DNA of 64,000 bases. Origin: Pseudomonas sp. JQ170C. Its GTDB lineage: Bacteria > Pseudomonadota > Gammaproteobacteria > Pseudomonadales > Pseudomonadaceae. The DNA lies in NCBI RefSeq assembly GCF_035581345.1, contig NZ_CP141608.1, positions 4,370,501 to 4,434,500 of the forward strand. Reading direction: 5' to 3'. The first letter of the stretch is position 1. Each line of letters opens with the position of its first letter. Position numbers and translations under genes: made by a program. Positions 9,909-20,200 of the stretch are shown one piece after another. The notes beneath the pieces were generated by a model. The model worked only from the letters and a program-made list of their open reading frames with translations, was not told the origin of the DNA and ran no database searches.

Positions 9909-10655
9909 ACGGGCGCAGCCGAAGTACAGCACGGCGGTGGCAATCAACATGAAAGTGATGGCCACACCGATGCGTATGTCCGAGACCCCAAGAATGCCGT
10001 AGCGGAACGAGTTGACCATGTGCAGCACCGGGTTGGCCATCGACACCGTCTGCCAGAACGGCGGCAGCAGGTTGATGGAGTAAAACACCCCACCCAGGTA
10101 AGTCAGTGGCGTCAGCACGAAGGTCGGAATGATCGAGATATCGTCGAAGTTGCGCGCAAACACGGCGTTGATAAAGCCGAGCAACGAGAAGATGGTCGCG
10201 GTCAACACCACCACCAGAACCGTCACGCCCAAGTGATGTACCTGCAAGTCGGTGAAGAACAGCGACAGCAAGGTCACAATCAACCCCACCGCCAAGCCGC
10301 GCAACACACCGCCCAGGGTGTAGCCGATAAGAATCGTATGCGGCGAAACCGGCGAAACCATCAGCTCTTCAATGGAGCGCTGGAACTTGCTGCCGAAAAA
10401 GCTCGACACCACGTTGCCGTAGGAGTTTGTGATCACCGACATCATGATCAGCCCCGGCACGATGTACTCCATGTAAGTGAAGCCACCCATGTCGCCGATC
10501 TGCCGGCCGATCAGGTTACCGAAGATCACGAAATACAAAACCATGGTGATCGCTGGCGGCAGCAAGGTCTGTGGCCAGATTCGGGTGAAACGGCGCACTT
10601 CGCGATAGACGATGGTATTGAGGGCGACCAGGTTGGCGCTCAGCTCCGAACTCAT
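9876..10655 (-). CDS. ABC-2 type transporter permease
   Basis: 259-aa inner-membrane permease of the ABC-2 (YadH-like) family, with six predicted helices and the conserved loop after helix 2 (TNSYGNVVSSFFGSKFQRSIEELMVSP). The PLTYLGGVFYSINLLPPFW segment is typical of YadH. It should pair with the ATPase immediately upstream, with which it shares an ATGA overlap. Substrate unknown; family members are thought to export polysaccharide, lipid or drug-like molecules. Confidence 0.92.
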   Translation of the reverse strand: MSSELSANLVALNTIVYREVRRFTRIWPQTLLPPAITMVLYFVIFGNLIGRQIGDMGGFTYMEYIVPGLIMMSVITNSYGNVVSSFFGSKFQRSIEELMVSPVSPHTILIGYTLGGVLRGLAVGLIVTLLSLFFTDLQVHHLGVTVLVVVLTATIFSLLGFINAVFARNFDDISIIPTFVLTPLTYLGGVFYSINLLPPFWQTVSMANPVLHMVNSFRYGILGVSDIRIGVAITFMLIATAVLYFGCARLLVSGRGMRT

Positions 10656-11584
10656 ACCGCCACCTTCGCCAGGTTTTTCTCAACCAGAGACACGAACAAC
10701 TCCTCGAGACGATTGGTCTTGTTGCGCAGGCTTTGCACTTCGATGTTCTGCAGGGCCAATTGGCCGAACAGCGCAGTAATGCCCACGTCCTTGTCCACTT
10801 GAACTTCCAGGGTATGCGGGGTAACCAATCGGCACGGATAACCGATCAGGTTGGGCGCCTGCGGGAGATCCTGCTTGAGGTCGAGCAGGAACGTCTCTAC
10901 ATGCAACTTGCTCAACAACGAGCGCATGCTGGTGTTCTCGACGATGGTGCCGTGGTCGATGATGCCGATATGACGGCATAGCTGTTCGGCTTCTTCCAGG
11001 TAATGCGTGGTCAGGATGATGGTGATGCCCTGCTGGTTCAGCTCGGTCAGAAAGCTCCACATCGAGCGGCGCAGTTCAATGTCCACCCCCGCCGTGGGCT
11101 CGTCGAGAATCAGCAGGCGCGGCTCATGCACCAGCGCCCGGGCAATCATCAAGCGACGCTTCATGCCGCCGGAGAGTGAGCGCGACGGCACATCGTGTTT
11201 GTCCCACAAGCCCAGCTGGGTGAGGTACTTCTCGGCACGCTCCTTGGCCACCTTGGCTGGAATACCGTAGTAACCGGCCTGGGTCACGACAATATCGAAG
11301 GTCTTCTCGAACTGGTTGAAGTTGAACTCCTGCGGCACCACGCCAATGCAGCGCTTGAGCGCGGCCGGCTGGCGATCCAGGTCGTTGCCGAAGATATTCA
11401 CGGTGCCGCTGGTCTTGTTGACCAGCGTCGACAGGATACCGATGGTGGTGGACTTGCCGGCGCCGTTGGGGCCGAGCAAGGCGAAGAAGTCACCTTCGGC
11501 GACGTCCAGGTCGATGCCCTTGAGGGCCTGGAAGCCGTTGCCGTAGGTTTTGGTTAGCTGCCTTATGGACAGAGCAGAACTCAT
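10652..11584 (-). CDS. ABC transporter ATP-binding protein
   Basis: 310-aa cytoplasmic ATPase of the YadG/CcmA type. Walker A GPNGAGKSTT (about residues 39-48), signature LSGGMKRRLMIARAL and Walker B LLILDEPTAGVD are all intact, followed by the H-loop TTHYLEEAE. The C-terminal 80 residues form the regulatory extension usual for ABC-2 partners. It is the first gene of a two-gene exporter operon with the permease downstream. Confidence 0.95.
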   Translation of the reverse strand: MSSALSIRQLTKTYGNGFQALKGIDLDVAEGDFFALLGPNGAGKSTTIGILSTLVNKTSGTVNIFGNDLDRQPAALKRCIGVVPQEFNFNQFEKTFDIVVTQAGYYGIPAKVAKERAEKYLTQLGLWDKHDVPSRSLSGGMKRRLMIARALVHEPRLLILDEPTAGVDIELRRSMWSFLTELNQQGITIILTTHYLEEAEQLCRHIGIIDHGTIVENTSMRSLLSKLHVETFLLDLKQDLPQAPNLIGYPCRLVTPHTLEVQVDKDVGITALFGQLALQNIEVQSLRNKTNRLEELFVSLVEKNLAKVAV

Positions 11585-11722
11585 AGCGGGTCATGCACCA
11601 GAAAGAAGGGGTCAGGACGCGACCGGACAGACCGGCCGCAGTGAATATGACCATGGTGCTTGCCCAGGTCATACAAGTACAGTCATGTGTATCGATAATA
11701 ACTATCAGGTTGACCGTAGCGA

Positions 11723-12346
11723 TCAGGTCAGCGCGGTCATCACTGCGGCCTGATAGGCCGGGCGCTCCTGCAAGCGTTCGTACCAGGCGCGAAGGTGACG
11801 CATCTCGGGCCGTTCAATGGGCATTTCAAACCACGCGTAGACAAAACAGCCCAGGGGGATATCGCCCATGCCCAATTGCTCGCCCGACAAGTACGGACGC
11901 TTGGCCAGCACCTGGTCGGCGATCGACAGCAGTTGTGCACAGGTCTTGTGTGCAGCATTGATCGCCACCCAGTCCTGCTGGTCGGCCGGCGTGCGCAGGA
12001 TGCCCCAGAACAGAGGCCGGAACGGCGTGGCCAGTGAAGAGGTGACCCAGTCCATCCACTTGTCCGCCTCGGCGCGCTGACGGGGCTCATTGATATACCA
12101 ATCGACGTCCTTGCCGTATTGCGCGCACAGATAGCGCACGATGGCATTGGACTCCCAGAGCACCAGTCCATCGTCCTCGATCATCGGTACCAGGCCGTTG
12201 GGATTCAGCGACCGGTACTCAGGCTCGTTCACCAGGCCGAAGGCGCCACCGGCATCGACTGACTCATACTCAAGCCCCAACTCCTCTGCGCACCACAGCA
12301 CCTTCCTGACATTGGTCGAATTCTTCCGGCCCCAGATCTTGAGCAT
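11723..12346 (-). CDS. Glutathione S-transferase family protein
   Basis: 207-aa cytosolic GST. The N-terminal thioredoxin-like half has KIWGRKNSTNVRKVLW, with Ser/Asn at the catalytic position, and the glutathione-gamma-glutamyl site LVPMIEDDGLVLWESNAI. The C-terminal helical half contains the N-capping motif region LGMGDIPLGCFVY. It probably conjugates or reduces electrophiles; no substrate can be named. It stands alone between an ABC exporter and fadE, with 138 and 183 bases of flanking spacer. Confidence 0.93.
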   Translation of the reverse strand: MLKIWGRKNSTNVRKVLWCAEELGLEYESVDAGGAFGLVNEPEYRSLNPNGLVPMIEDDGLVLWESNAIVRYLCAQYGKDVDWYINEPRQRAEADKWMDWVTSSLATPFRPLFWGILRTPADQQDWVAINAAHKTCAQLLSIADQVLAKRPYLSGEQLGMGDIPLGCFVYAWFEMPIERPEMRHLRAWYERLQERPAYQAAVMTALT

Positions 12347-12529
12347 GACGTCGTCCTGATGAATGTTCGGGCCGCCCAGTCTACTCCTGACATTTTTCGA
12401 GGCAATCGTTTGGGCATCCTGGCGAACTCCCGCAGCTGCGGCCGGTCACTGATCAGGCAAGCCGAATATTGCATGCCGACTAAGCTCTGAGGGGTCGCTT
12501 GATACCCCGACGTTCACGGAGGAAAGAAT

Positions 12530-14977
12530 ATGTTGCTGTTGTGGTTGGTTGTTTTGGTGATCGGTGCTGCCTATCTGGCCCACCGACGCATTGGCGCCGT
12601 CCCGGCGTTGGCCATCCTCGCGGCCTATGTGCTGCTGATGGGTATTTTCAGCCACGCACCCGGATGGCTATTGGCGATCTTCTGGCTGGTACTTGCGGCA
12701 AAAGCGGCCCTGGTGCTGCTGCCCGACCTGCGCCGCAAGGTCTTCAGTGGCCCGCTGTTTGGCTGGTTCCAGCGCACCCTGCCGCCCATGTCGCAGACCG
12801 AGCGCGAAGCCATTGACGCCGGTACTGTGTGGTGGGATGGCGAGCTGTTCAGCGGTCGTCCGAACTGGAACACCCTGCTCGACTACTCACGGGCAGAACT
12901 GAGCGCAGAAGAACAAACCTTCATCGACGGCCCCACCGAGGAACTCTGCGCCATGGTCAGCGACTGGCAGATTGGCCAGGACCTGGACCTGCCGCCCGCG
13001 GCCTGGGAGCACATCAAGTCCCATGGTTTCTTCGCCCTGATCATTCCCAAGGAATACGGCGGCAAAGGCTTCTCTGCCTACGCTCACTCCCAGGTTGCCA
13101 TGAAGCTGGCAACACGCAGCGGCGACCTGGCCTCGACCGTCATGGTCCCCAACTCCCTGGGGCCGGCCGAACTGCTGCTGCACTACGGCACCGATGAGCA
13201 ACGCACTCATTACCTGCCACGTCTGGCCCGCGGCGATGACATCCCCTGCTTCGCGCTCACCGGCCCACTTGCCGGCTCCGACGCAGGCGCCATGCCCGAT
13301 ACCGGCGTTATCTGCAAAGGCCAATGGCAAGGCGAAGAAGTCATTGGCCTGCGCCTGAACTGGGAAAAGCGCTACATCACGCTGGGACCTGTCGCGACAT
13401 TGCTGGGCCTGGCCTTCAAGGCCTACGACCCGGAACACCTCTTGGGCGATGAAGAGGAACTGGGCATCAGCCTGGCACTGATCCCCACAGACACCCCAGG
13501 TGTCGAGATCGGCCAGCGCCACTTACCCTTGGGGGCGGCCTTCATGAATGGCCCCAACCGCGGCAAGGACGTGTTCGTGCCGTTGGACTTCCTGATCGGC
13601 GGCCAGGCCATGCTCGGCAAAGGCTGGATGATGCTGATGAACTGTCTGTCGGTCGGGCGCTCGATCTCCCTGCCCGCCGTGGGTACGGGTGCTGCCAAGT
13701 ACACCAGCCTGGTCACCGGCCAGTACGCGCGGATTCGTGAGCAGTTCAATGTGCCGCTGGCGGCCTTTGAAGGCATCCAGGAATCCCTGGCGCGGATCGG
13801 CGGCAATGCCTTCCTGATGGACAGCGCCCGCCTGCTAACGGCCAAGGCTGTCGACCTGGGGGAAAAGCCTTCGGTACTGTCGGCGATTCTCAAGTATCAC
13901 CTGACTGAACGTGGTCGCGAGTGCATTCAGCACGCCATGGACGTCCATGGCGGCAAGGGCATCATCATGGGCCCGAACAATTACCTGGGCCGCAACTGGC
14001 AAGGTGCGCCGATCTTCATCACGGTAGAAGGCGCCAACATCCTCTCGCGCAACCTGATGATTTTTGGCCAGGGTGCGATTCGCTGCCACCCCTTCGTGCT
14101 CAAGGAAATGGCCCTGGCCGGCCGGGAAGACCATGACCAGGCACTCAAAGAGTTTGACCAACTGCTGATGCAGCACATCGGCTTCGCTGTGGGCAACGCC
14201 GCCAGCACGCTGATCCTTGGCCTTGGCCTGGGTCACTTCGAGAGAGCCCCCGGCGATGCACTGAGCCAGGGCTATTTCCGGGCCCTCAACCGCCAAGCGG
14301 CGGCGTTCGCCCTGTTGGCCGACCTGTGCATGATGCTGCTCGGTGGCGAGCTCAAACGCCGCGAGCGACTGTCGGCACGCCTGGGCGATGTGCTGAGCAA
14401 CCTCTACCTGAGCTCGGCCGCACTTAAGCGTTACTACGACCTTGGCTCGCCGGAGCATCTGCAACCGTTACTGCGCTGGGCCCTGGAGGAAAGCCTGGGT
14501 CAGGCAGAAAAAGCCCTGGACCGCCTGCTCGACAACTTCCCCAATCGCTGGCTCGGCTGCGCGCTGCGCCTGGTGGTTTTCCCGTTCGGGCGCCGGCATA
14601 CCGGCCCAAGCGACGCGCTGGACGCAGAGGTAGCAGCGTTGATCGGCCGCGCCAAGGGCGACCCGGCCCTGGAGGAGCTGCTTGCCGGCTGCTACCGCCC
14701 GCAAGACCCCACTGATCCAGTCGGCGCCTTGCAACAGGCCTGCACCCTGCTCGATGAGTGCATCCCCTTGCAGCAAAAACTGCATCAGGCGCTCAAGAGC
14801 GGCCAGGTCAACCCGACGCCAGGAGAGTCGGCCATCGAGGCGGCCCTGCGCGCCGGCGCGCTTGAGGCAGACGAAGCACAGGCACTGCATGCCGCCGAGG
14901 CGGCTCGACGCATCGTGATAGATGTCGATGCATTCAGCAAAGAAGCACTGCTGCCCACCCCCGGCAAAATACGATAA
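12530..14977 (+). CDS. fadE: Acyl-CoA dehydrogenase, FadE type
   Basis: 815-aa flavoprotein of the long FadE class, which oxidises fatty acyl-CoA to trans-2-enoyl-CoA as the first step of beta-oxidation. Two or three N-terminal hydrophobic helices (residues 1-70) suggest membrane attachment, as in E. coli FadE. The central acyl-CoA dehydrogenase core shows CFALTGPLAGSDAG and the flavin-binding QYARIREQFNVPLAAFEGIQESLARIGGN region (read in pieces), VHGGKGIIMGP, and EGANILSRNLMIFGQGAIRCHP. The C-terminal third is the DUF1974 extension. A strong GGAGGAAAG ribosome site precedes the ATG. Predicted full length. Confidence 0.95.
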   Translation: MLLLWLVVLVIGAAYLAHRRIGAVPALAILAAYVLLMGIFSHAPGWLLAIFWLVLAAKAALVLLPDLRRKVFSGPLFGWFQRTLPPMSQTEREAIDAGTVWWDGELFSGRPNWNTLLDYSRAELSAEEQTFIDGPTEELCAMVSDWQIGQDLDLPPAAWEHIKSHGFFALIIPKEYGGKGFSAYAHSQVAMKLATRSGDLASTVMVPNSLGPAELLLHYGTDEQRTHYLPRLARGDDIPCFALTGPLAGSDAGAMPDTGVICKGQWQGEEVIGLRLNWEKRYITLGPVATLLGLAFKAYDPEHLLGDEEELGISLALIPTDTPGVEIGQRHLPLGAAFMNGPNRGKDVFVPLDFLIGGQAMLGKGWMMLMNCLSVGRSISLPAVGTGAAKYTSLVTGQYARIREQFNVPLAAFEGIQESLARIGGNAFLMDSARLLTAKAVDLGEKPSVLSAILKYHLTERGRECIQHAMDVHGGKGIIMGPNNYLGRNWQGAPIFITVEGANILSRNLMIFGQGAIRCHPFVLKEMALAGREDHDQALKEFDQLLMQHIGFAVGNAASTLILGLGLGHFERAPGDALSQGYFRALNRQAAAFALLADLCMMLLGGELKRRERLSARLGDVLSNLYLSSAALKRYYDLGSPEHLQPLLRWALEESLGQAEKALDRLLDNFPNRWLGCALRLVVFPFGRRHTGPSDALDAEVAALIGRAKGDPALEELLAGCYRPQDPTDPVGALQQACTLLDECIPLQQKLHQALKSGQVNPTPGESAIEAALRAGALEADEAQALHAAEAARRIVIDVDAFSKEALLPTPGKIR

Positions 14978-15045
14978 GGACCGGGACATCGGGCGCCGGG
15001 GGCCGTATACTCCCGCGCCCGTTTTTGCTCATGAGGACCACCAGC

Positions 15046-15453
15046 ATGGCTACCGATCGCCTGGAATATCATCTCGCCCTGCTCTCCCACCTGCGCACTA
15101 TCCTGGCTGCCCTGGGTGAAGCCGAGCAGGTGCCGGAAGAAAGCCACGCGCTGTTCCTGGAGCGCTTCGACGACCTGATGCTGCAACTGCCGGTCGACCC
15201 GGAAAGCACCTACCTGGGCCAGGACCTGATGTGCCAGGTTATCCAGCGCTACCCGCAAATCGCCCATCTGGTCCCACGGGACCTGCTGTGGTTCTTCGGT
15301 GGCGACTGCTTGCACTACATGCCCGACGAAGAACTGCAGGTGTACCAGACCCTGGAAGAGCGTCGCTATGAAGCCGAGCAGAACGACGAGCCTTTCGACT
15401 GGAACCAGGAAAAACAGCTGCTGAGCATGTCCGACGACGACAGCAAACACTGA
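15046..15453 (+). CDS. PA2817-like conserved protein
   Basis: 135-aa acidic protein beginning MATDRLEYHLALLSHL. I chose ATG at 15046 since it is preceded by a GAGGACC-type ribosome site and starts the conserved sequence; a frame opening seven codons earlier lacks one. It is rich in Asp/Glu and helical (YLGQDLMCQVIQRYPQIAHL, VPRDLLWFFGGDCLHYMPD). It matches my memory of the Pseudomonas protein that follows fadE, PA2817 in P. aeruginosa, which has no assigned biochemical function. No signal peptide or membrane segment. Confidence 0.85.
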   Translation: MATDRLEYHLALLSHLRTILAALGEAEQVPEESHALFLERFDDLMLQLPVDPESTYLGQDLMCQVIQRYPQIAHLVPRDLLWFFGGDCLHYMPDEELQVYQTLEERRYEAEQNDEPFDWNQEKQLLSMSDDDSKH

Positions 15454-15459
15454 TGACAA

Positions 15460-15516
15460 CCGCTGTAATTCCCGGCAGGGAATTACAGCGGCCTGGTCAC
15501 GCCAGGCAGCGTGACC
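15460..15516. repeat. Two tandem perfect hairpins at the left edge of the accessory island
   Basis: First hairpin: 14-bp perfect arms 15460-15473 and 15478-15491 with loop GGCA. Second hairpin, three bases later: 8-bp perfect arms 15495-15502 and 15509-15516 with loop CAGGCA. Neither is followed by a T-run on either strand, so neither is a classic terminator. They lie just after the PA2817-like stop and 97 bases before the first toxin-like ORF. Confidence 0.8.
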
Positions 15517-15613
15517 CCGTAATAGATATCTAGCCCCCCGCCGTTACAACACACTTCCATTCTTCCTGCATTCAATCACGGGCCAAACGGCTCAACTACC
15601 GCAGGAAGCCATC

Positions 15614-17212
15614 ATGTCAGATCAGGCAAGCCCCCTACCCGCTCATCCCGTCGAAGCTGTTTTTCACACCGCGCGCAGCCACATGGATCAACGCGTCCTG
15701 ACGCATATCGAGAACAATCTAAAGCTTTATTTCGGACCACTCGACAGCGCAAGTCAGCGACGTTACCTACAGCTAGGCAAGCTGATTGACGCTCAGCGCA
15801 ACAGCTTGATTCTGTTACTTGCCGATTGCATGGCCAGTTTCGAGCGCGACAGCATCAAACGCCTCCAAGATACCCTTCCCGCTCACGGCCAAGTGCGCAT
15901 CGATCCGCAAGCCTGGTACTTCCACACTAAAATCCTTGAAGTACCGGTTCGTGGCCGCAGAGACCTTGCCGCCACCGCCGCTAAAGAACGCATCCAGTCC
16001 TTTACCCTCTGGGATGCGGCAAGGCTGGATTTATCCAACACCTACCCACCGTCCTACCAAAACAGCTATCTGGAACACAGCTACATCAGTCGACATGCCA
16101 ATGGTGCAAAAGAGCACTCGCACGTGCTCAGCGCAGAAGCCTTCGAGCAGCATGCCCACCGACTTGATCTGGGGACCGTATTGCGAGCACGTCTGGACTC
16201 GGTAATGAATGCTGATGTCCAGAAGCAACTCGCTCAATACCAGGAGAACCTGTTTGAACTTGCCGGTCTGGATGCCGTGCGCCAGCCACACGAAAATGGC
16301 ATTACACCGCAGCAGGTACCAACAATAGCTGGCACATTCAAAGATGAAACCCAGCCCTGGACCCAGTACAAACTCACTTTCGCCGGCCACTCAATTCCGC
16401 TGCCTTTTTTTCTTCAGAGGTTCACGGCATTGGGTACTCACCAAAGCATCAGCTACTTTCCAAACCGCCCCGGCGGTGCACTGCGCCGACACTTCAGTCA
16501 CGACGAGGCCGTTGATTCAATCATCGAACAAGTGCGGGCGAACCCCACAGATGGCTGGTTCATCGCAGCCTTGAAAGACAATGATCAGCTAACCCTACGC
16601 AATTACTTGAAAACCCCTGCTATCAGTCGATCGGACTTGAACTGGGCGGCCAAACTGCTCTATGCAGCCTTCGGAGACAAAGCAACGCCACAACAAACAC
16701 TCGCGATCAGTCCATACGCATGTAAAGGCTCGCTTTGCGAAAACTTGACCCGATTGGAAAAGTCCACGGTCAAATCGAACCTGGCCTCAATGGCTGTGAC
16801 ACTTGGCGAGCGACGCTTCAAATCACTTTCCGATCACGCCAGCATCGTTCTATTGCAGACCCTGGAGTTGCTCACCCTTCCCGCCCCGGGGGGCGTCACT
16901 GGGCTCAATCGGGTGATGATGGCCGCTACTTTCGGCAGTTTGGCCTATCAGACCATCAATGCCGGCGCAGCCCTGAAGCACGGTAATCGTTCTGAGTTCA
17001 TACAAGCGTTGGGAGATATCTCGGATCTTGCTATCAGTGCCCGCCTACAAGGAGTGGGGGCCAGACTTTCGAGGCGCAGGACCCGCCAACTGATCCAGTC
17101 CATGGGCAATCCCAGCATGGCCAGCCTGGGTAATAACCGCCAGGCCTTGTATTGGCCGGACGTCAATCATCGGGGTGATCTCTCCCCCTCGACACCACCA
17201 CCGGCAATTTGA
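15614..17212 (+). CDS. Dermonecrotic-toxin-like (DUF6543-type) protein, N-terminal part
   Basis: 532-aa protein of uncertain function. An AGGAAG ribosome site lies six bases before the ATG. No signal peptide. The N-terminal 250 residues (SFTLWDAARLDLSNTYPP, HVLSAEAFEQHAHRLDLG) and the following PFFLQRFTALGTHQSISYFPNRPGGALR segment (in pieces) resemble what I remember of the large Pseudomonas proteins annotated with a dermonecrotic toxin / DUF6543 domain, usually over 1,000 residues. The last residues NRQALYWPDVN match the point where those proteins continue. Here the frame ends after a C5 tract, and the next ORF supplies the continuation. Codon use is visibly more AT-rich than that of neighbours, suggesting transfer. 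Assignment is by recall, not search. Confidence 0.65.
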   Translation: MSDQASPLPAHPVEAVFHTARSHMDQRVLTHIENNLKLYFGPLDSASQRRYLQLGKLIDAQRNSLILLLADCMASFERDSIKRLQDTLPAHGQVRIDPQAWYFHTKILEVPVRGRRDLAATAAKERIQSFTLWDAARLDLSNTYPPSYQNSYLEHSYISRHANGAKEHSHVLSAEAFEQHAHRLDLGTVLRARLDSVMNADVQKQLAQYQENLFELAGLDAVRQPHENGITPQQVPTIAGTFKDETQPWTQYKLTFAGHSIPLPFFLQRFTALGTHQSISYFPNRPGGALRRHFSHDEAVDSIIEQVRANPTDGWFIAALKDNDQLTLRNYLKTPAISRSDLNWAAKLLYAAFGDKATPQQTLAISPYACKGSLCENLTRLEKSTVKSNLASMAVTLGERRFKSLSDHASIVLLQTLELLTLPAPGGVTGLNRVMMAATFGSLAYQTINAGAALKHGNRSEFIQALGDISDLAISARLQGVGARLSRRRTRQLIQSMGNPSMASLGNNRQALYWPDVNHRGDLSPSTPPPAI

Positions 17213-20200
17213 CTGACACACAATTGCTTCAACAGCTCCTGCCTGAGCACCTGCCAACCATCGAACCCCAGAGGGCCCAATGGTTGCTGGACCTGGCAAA
17301 TGTAGAGCGTTCGCAACTGGACCTGCTCTGGCGCTCAGGAGGCACACCGCCCTGGCAGTTACTCGAAGTACTTCAACTGGAACTCAAGGAATTCAAACCT
17401 GGTTTTGCAGACGATCCCGGGGCATTGACTGAGCGATTTCCGGCGCTTTCCCCAGCAGCGCGTGACCATCTGTTTCTACAGCACCCGGAACTACGCACGC
17501 TTGACCGCGACAGCCCCCTTTCCAGTGAAGCACTGAGCACCATCCTACAAGTACAGATAGAGCAACGTGTACTGCAGGCTGTGTTCGGCTTTTCGGCGAC
17601 CACCGATAGTGCAAACCCCGCCGATAGCGAAGCGCTACTGTGCTCTCTTCTCATCAGCCACCCTGGTTGGCCAACGACATTAGGCATTCGAGTCCACGCA
17701 GGCGCAATTGATCACGGCGGACAAGTCACTTCTACACCGACTGTTCTTGCCCAGTACGGATTGGAAGCCCCCCAGGCCTTCATTCATCTATACCGTGCAT
17801 CAAACAACTACGCAGGCAGCTTCCATACCGGCGACTTGATTCAGGTCGGCCCAGGCCAAGCCGGCTTGGCCAAAGCGATACTTCGCACGCTAGATGACGA
17901 ACAACGCAAGGCTATCGGCTTCGACATTTACGCCAACGACGTCCTGATCAACACCCTTCAACGCCAGGCCGTTAGATTACGCGCCGATCTGGTGGACTTG
18001 CTGCCACAAACCAATCACTTTCCACTGAGCGCATCGCGGCTGTCCGCATTTAGCCAGTCAGTGGATCTCGGTGATGCGCAGCCCAACAACGAAGGGATTA
18101 TCACGCTTAACAACAAATGCTATGTCGTGATGGAAAACCGCACCTATCAAGTACTACGTGACAATCAAGCTTCTTCGCCACAGCAGGTAATCTGGCGCAT
18201 CGTACGTGCCCAGGACCCTGTCGCTCAGGCAGCGGACAACAAGTATCAGGCATCACGCCCCGGCCGCAGCGAGGCTATTGCCCTGGACGGACAGGGGCAC
18301 TGGCAAGGCATTCTGATCGGTGGGCTAGGCGGCTCTGGTCGTGGCACTGGTCATCGACGCAAGTTGATGGAGCTGAAAGCCAGGAATGAAAAGATCAAGC
18401 AGGAGTTGAATGCTGCAGCAGACAGGCTAGACAGGTTTGTAAAGGTCATGCCGATCATCGCGAACGTTGCACTCCAGCGCGGGGCAAAACGCGACACCGC
18501 CAAACTAAAGTACAACGAATACATTAACGATCTGGAGCGGTACAAGGCCTTACTGGAGCAGCACCGGGAGTTCCTCACCCAATTAGACTCGCCTGCTCTT
18601 TTCCAAAAAAGTTACCAGCTGATAGTAGGGAAACTGATTCTCGCTCTAAATCATCTTGCCTTGTTCTCCGATCTCGACATGCACGACAGGCTGGACGCCG
18701 AGAATCTGGAATTCACTTCGAGCCTGGATACTTTCGACGCTTTACTCTCCCCCCACGTATTCAGTGACTACCGCAGATCTCGACGCATTGCATTGAATAG
18801 TTACATCGAAAAGTTCCCATGGATGAATCGACGCGATCAGCACTTGGCCCAGCTTGACCAGAAGGCGCTCCCCCCTATCGAGCATCAACAGATCAATAAT
18901 ATAGACCCGCTGTACACTCACTCCCAAGTGCGTATCGGCACCGTGAGCTTGCGCAGCCAGTTGCTGAGTGTCAGCGACACACACGATGTTAGTGCGCCCG
19001 TGACACTCAGGCCTCAACCTATGCACCTGCTACATGACTTCACCCAGGCAGCCTTGCTACTGATCGATATCACCCAAACGCCAGCAGACAAGCAATTTGC
19101 ACTACTGGCACACCTCCAGGAACGGCTTGATGCAATCGGTGAGGGTTACAAGCTTCTCAAGGACGACTACCCCTCCAATGCTCTCGACTCCAACGCTGAA
19201 CACATTGATGAGTGCATCAAGGTAGTGGATTTTTTCCGCGACCAAAGCCTGCAGCAATTACAAGTCGTACTGAAACTCAATGAAGGAAAGCAAGCGCCTT
19301 CCACCGACTTGATGGGCATTGACATTGAATACCTGCCCGCCCAACCGTCAAATTCTTCACAAGCTCACTCCACCAGCCGACGTAAACGCATCATCGCCAT
19401 GAAGCATCACGATAACTATCGACTGGTAGTGGCGGAGCAGCGCGGAAACGATATCAACACATTGACCTTGCTGGACGCCGGCGATGGATCGACCCCACGG
19501 CAGGTTGAGCACACCCCACTCGATGGGTGGCGGGAAACAGTCATTGCAACTGAGCGTACGCTCGCTCAACTGGGTAATGCTGCGAGTCGAAACCTGAGGG
19601 ATGTAGATCGACTCATTCGGCAGGCCCGCGCCCAAGCCCTGGGGAACGATGCGGTGGCTGCAAACGTCTACGAACCCTTACTGAACCGAGCAGACACCTT
19701 GAATGCCTTGATCGCAGATTTTGATAGGCAAGCAGCTAACGCCCCGCTTGAAAGCAAATGGCTTGAGCAACGCCAGGACCTTGCCAAAAACAGTGAGACA
19801 TTGCGAAATCTGGCCCACGAACTGACGTTGAAAATCTACAAGAACCCTGAAAAACCCAACGCCAGCTACCTGACCCATCTGATTCGCCTGCAAGAGGTCA
19901 ACGTCAGAAAACTGAACGCCACCAGGCTTTTGCTGGGTAAAGGCAGCAAACGCAATTATCTGGATAAATACGTGATCACCGACCTGCAAGCCCAGCCCCT
20001 TTGGGAGGCACATTTCCATTACCCCGAGGCCAACACTCCACGAGAGCACTTTGCTCACGGCAGTGGACACCTGAAAACGCTGGAGGATGCACGCAAGGGT
20101 ATCGAGTACCAACGCCGTCAGGCACAGCAAGGCCTGGAAGTACGAAGCATTTTGCGGGTAGAGGTCTCAACGTCGCTTGGGCAGTCGATGTTCAGCCTTG

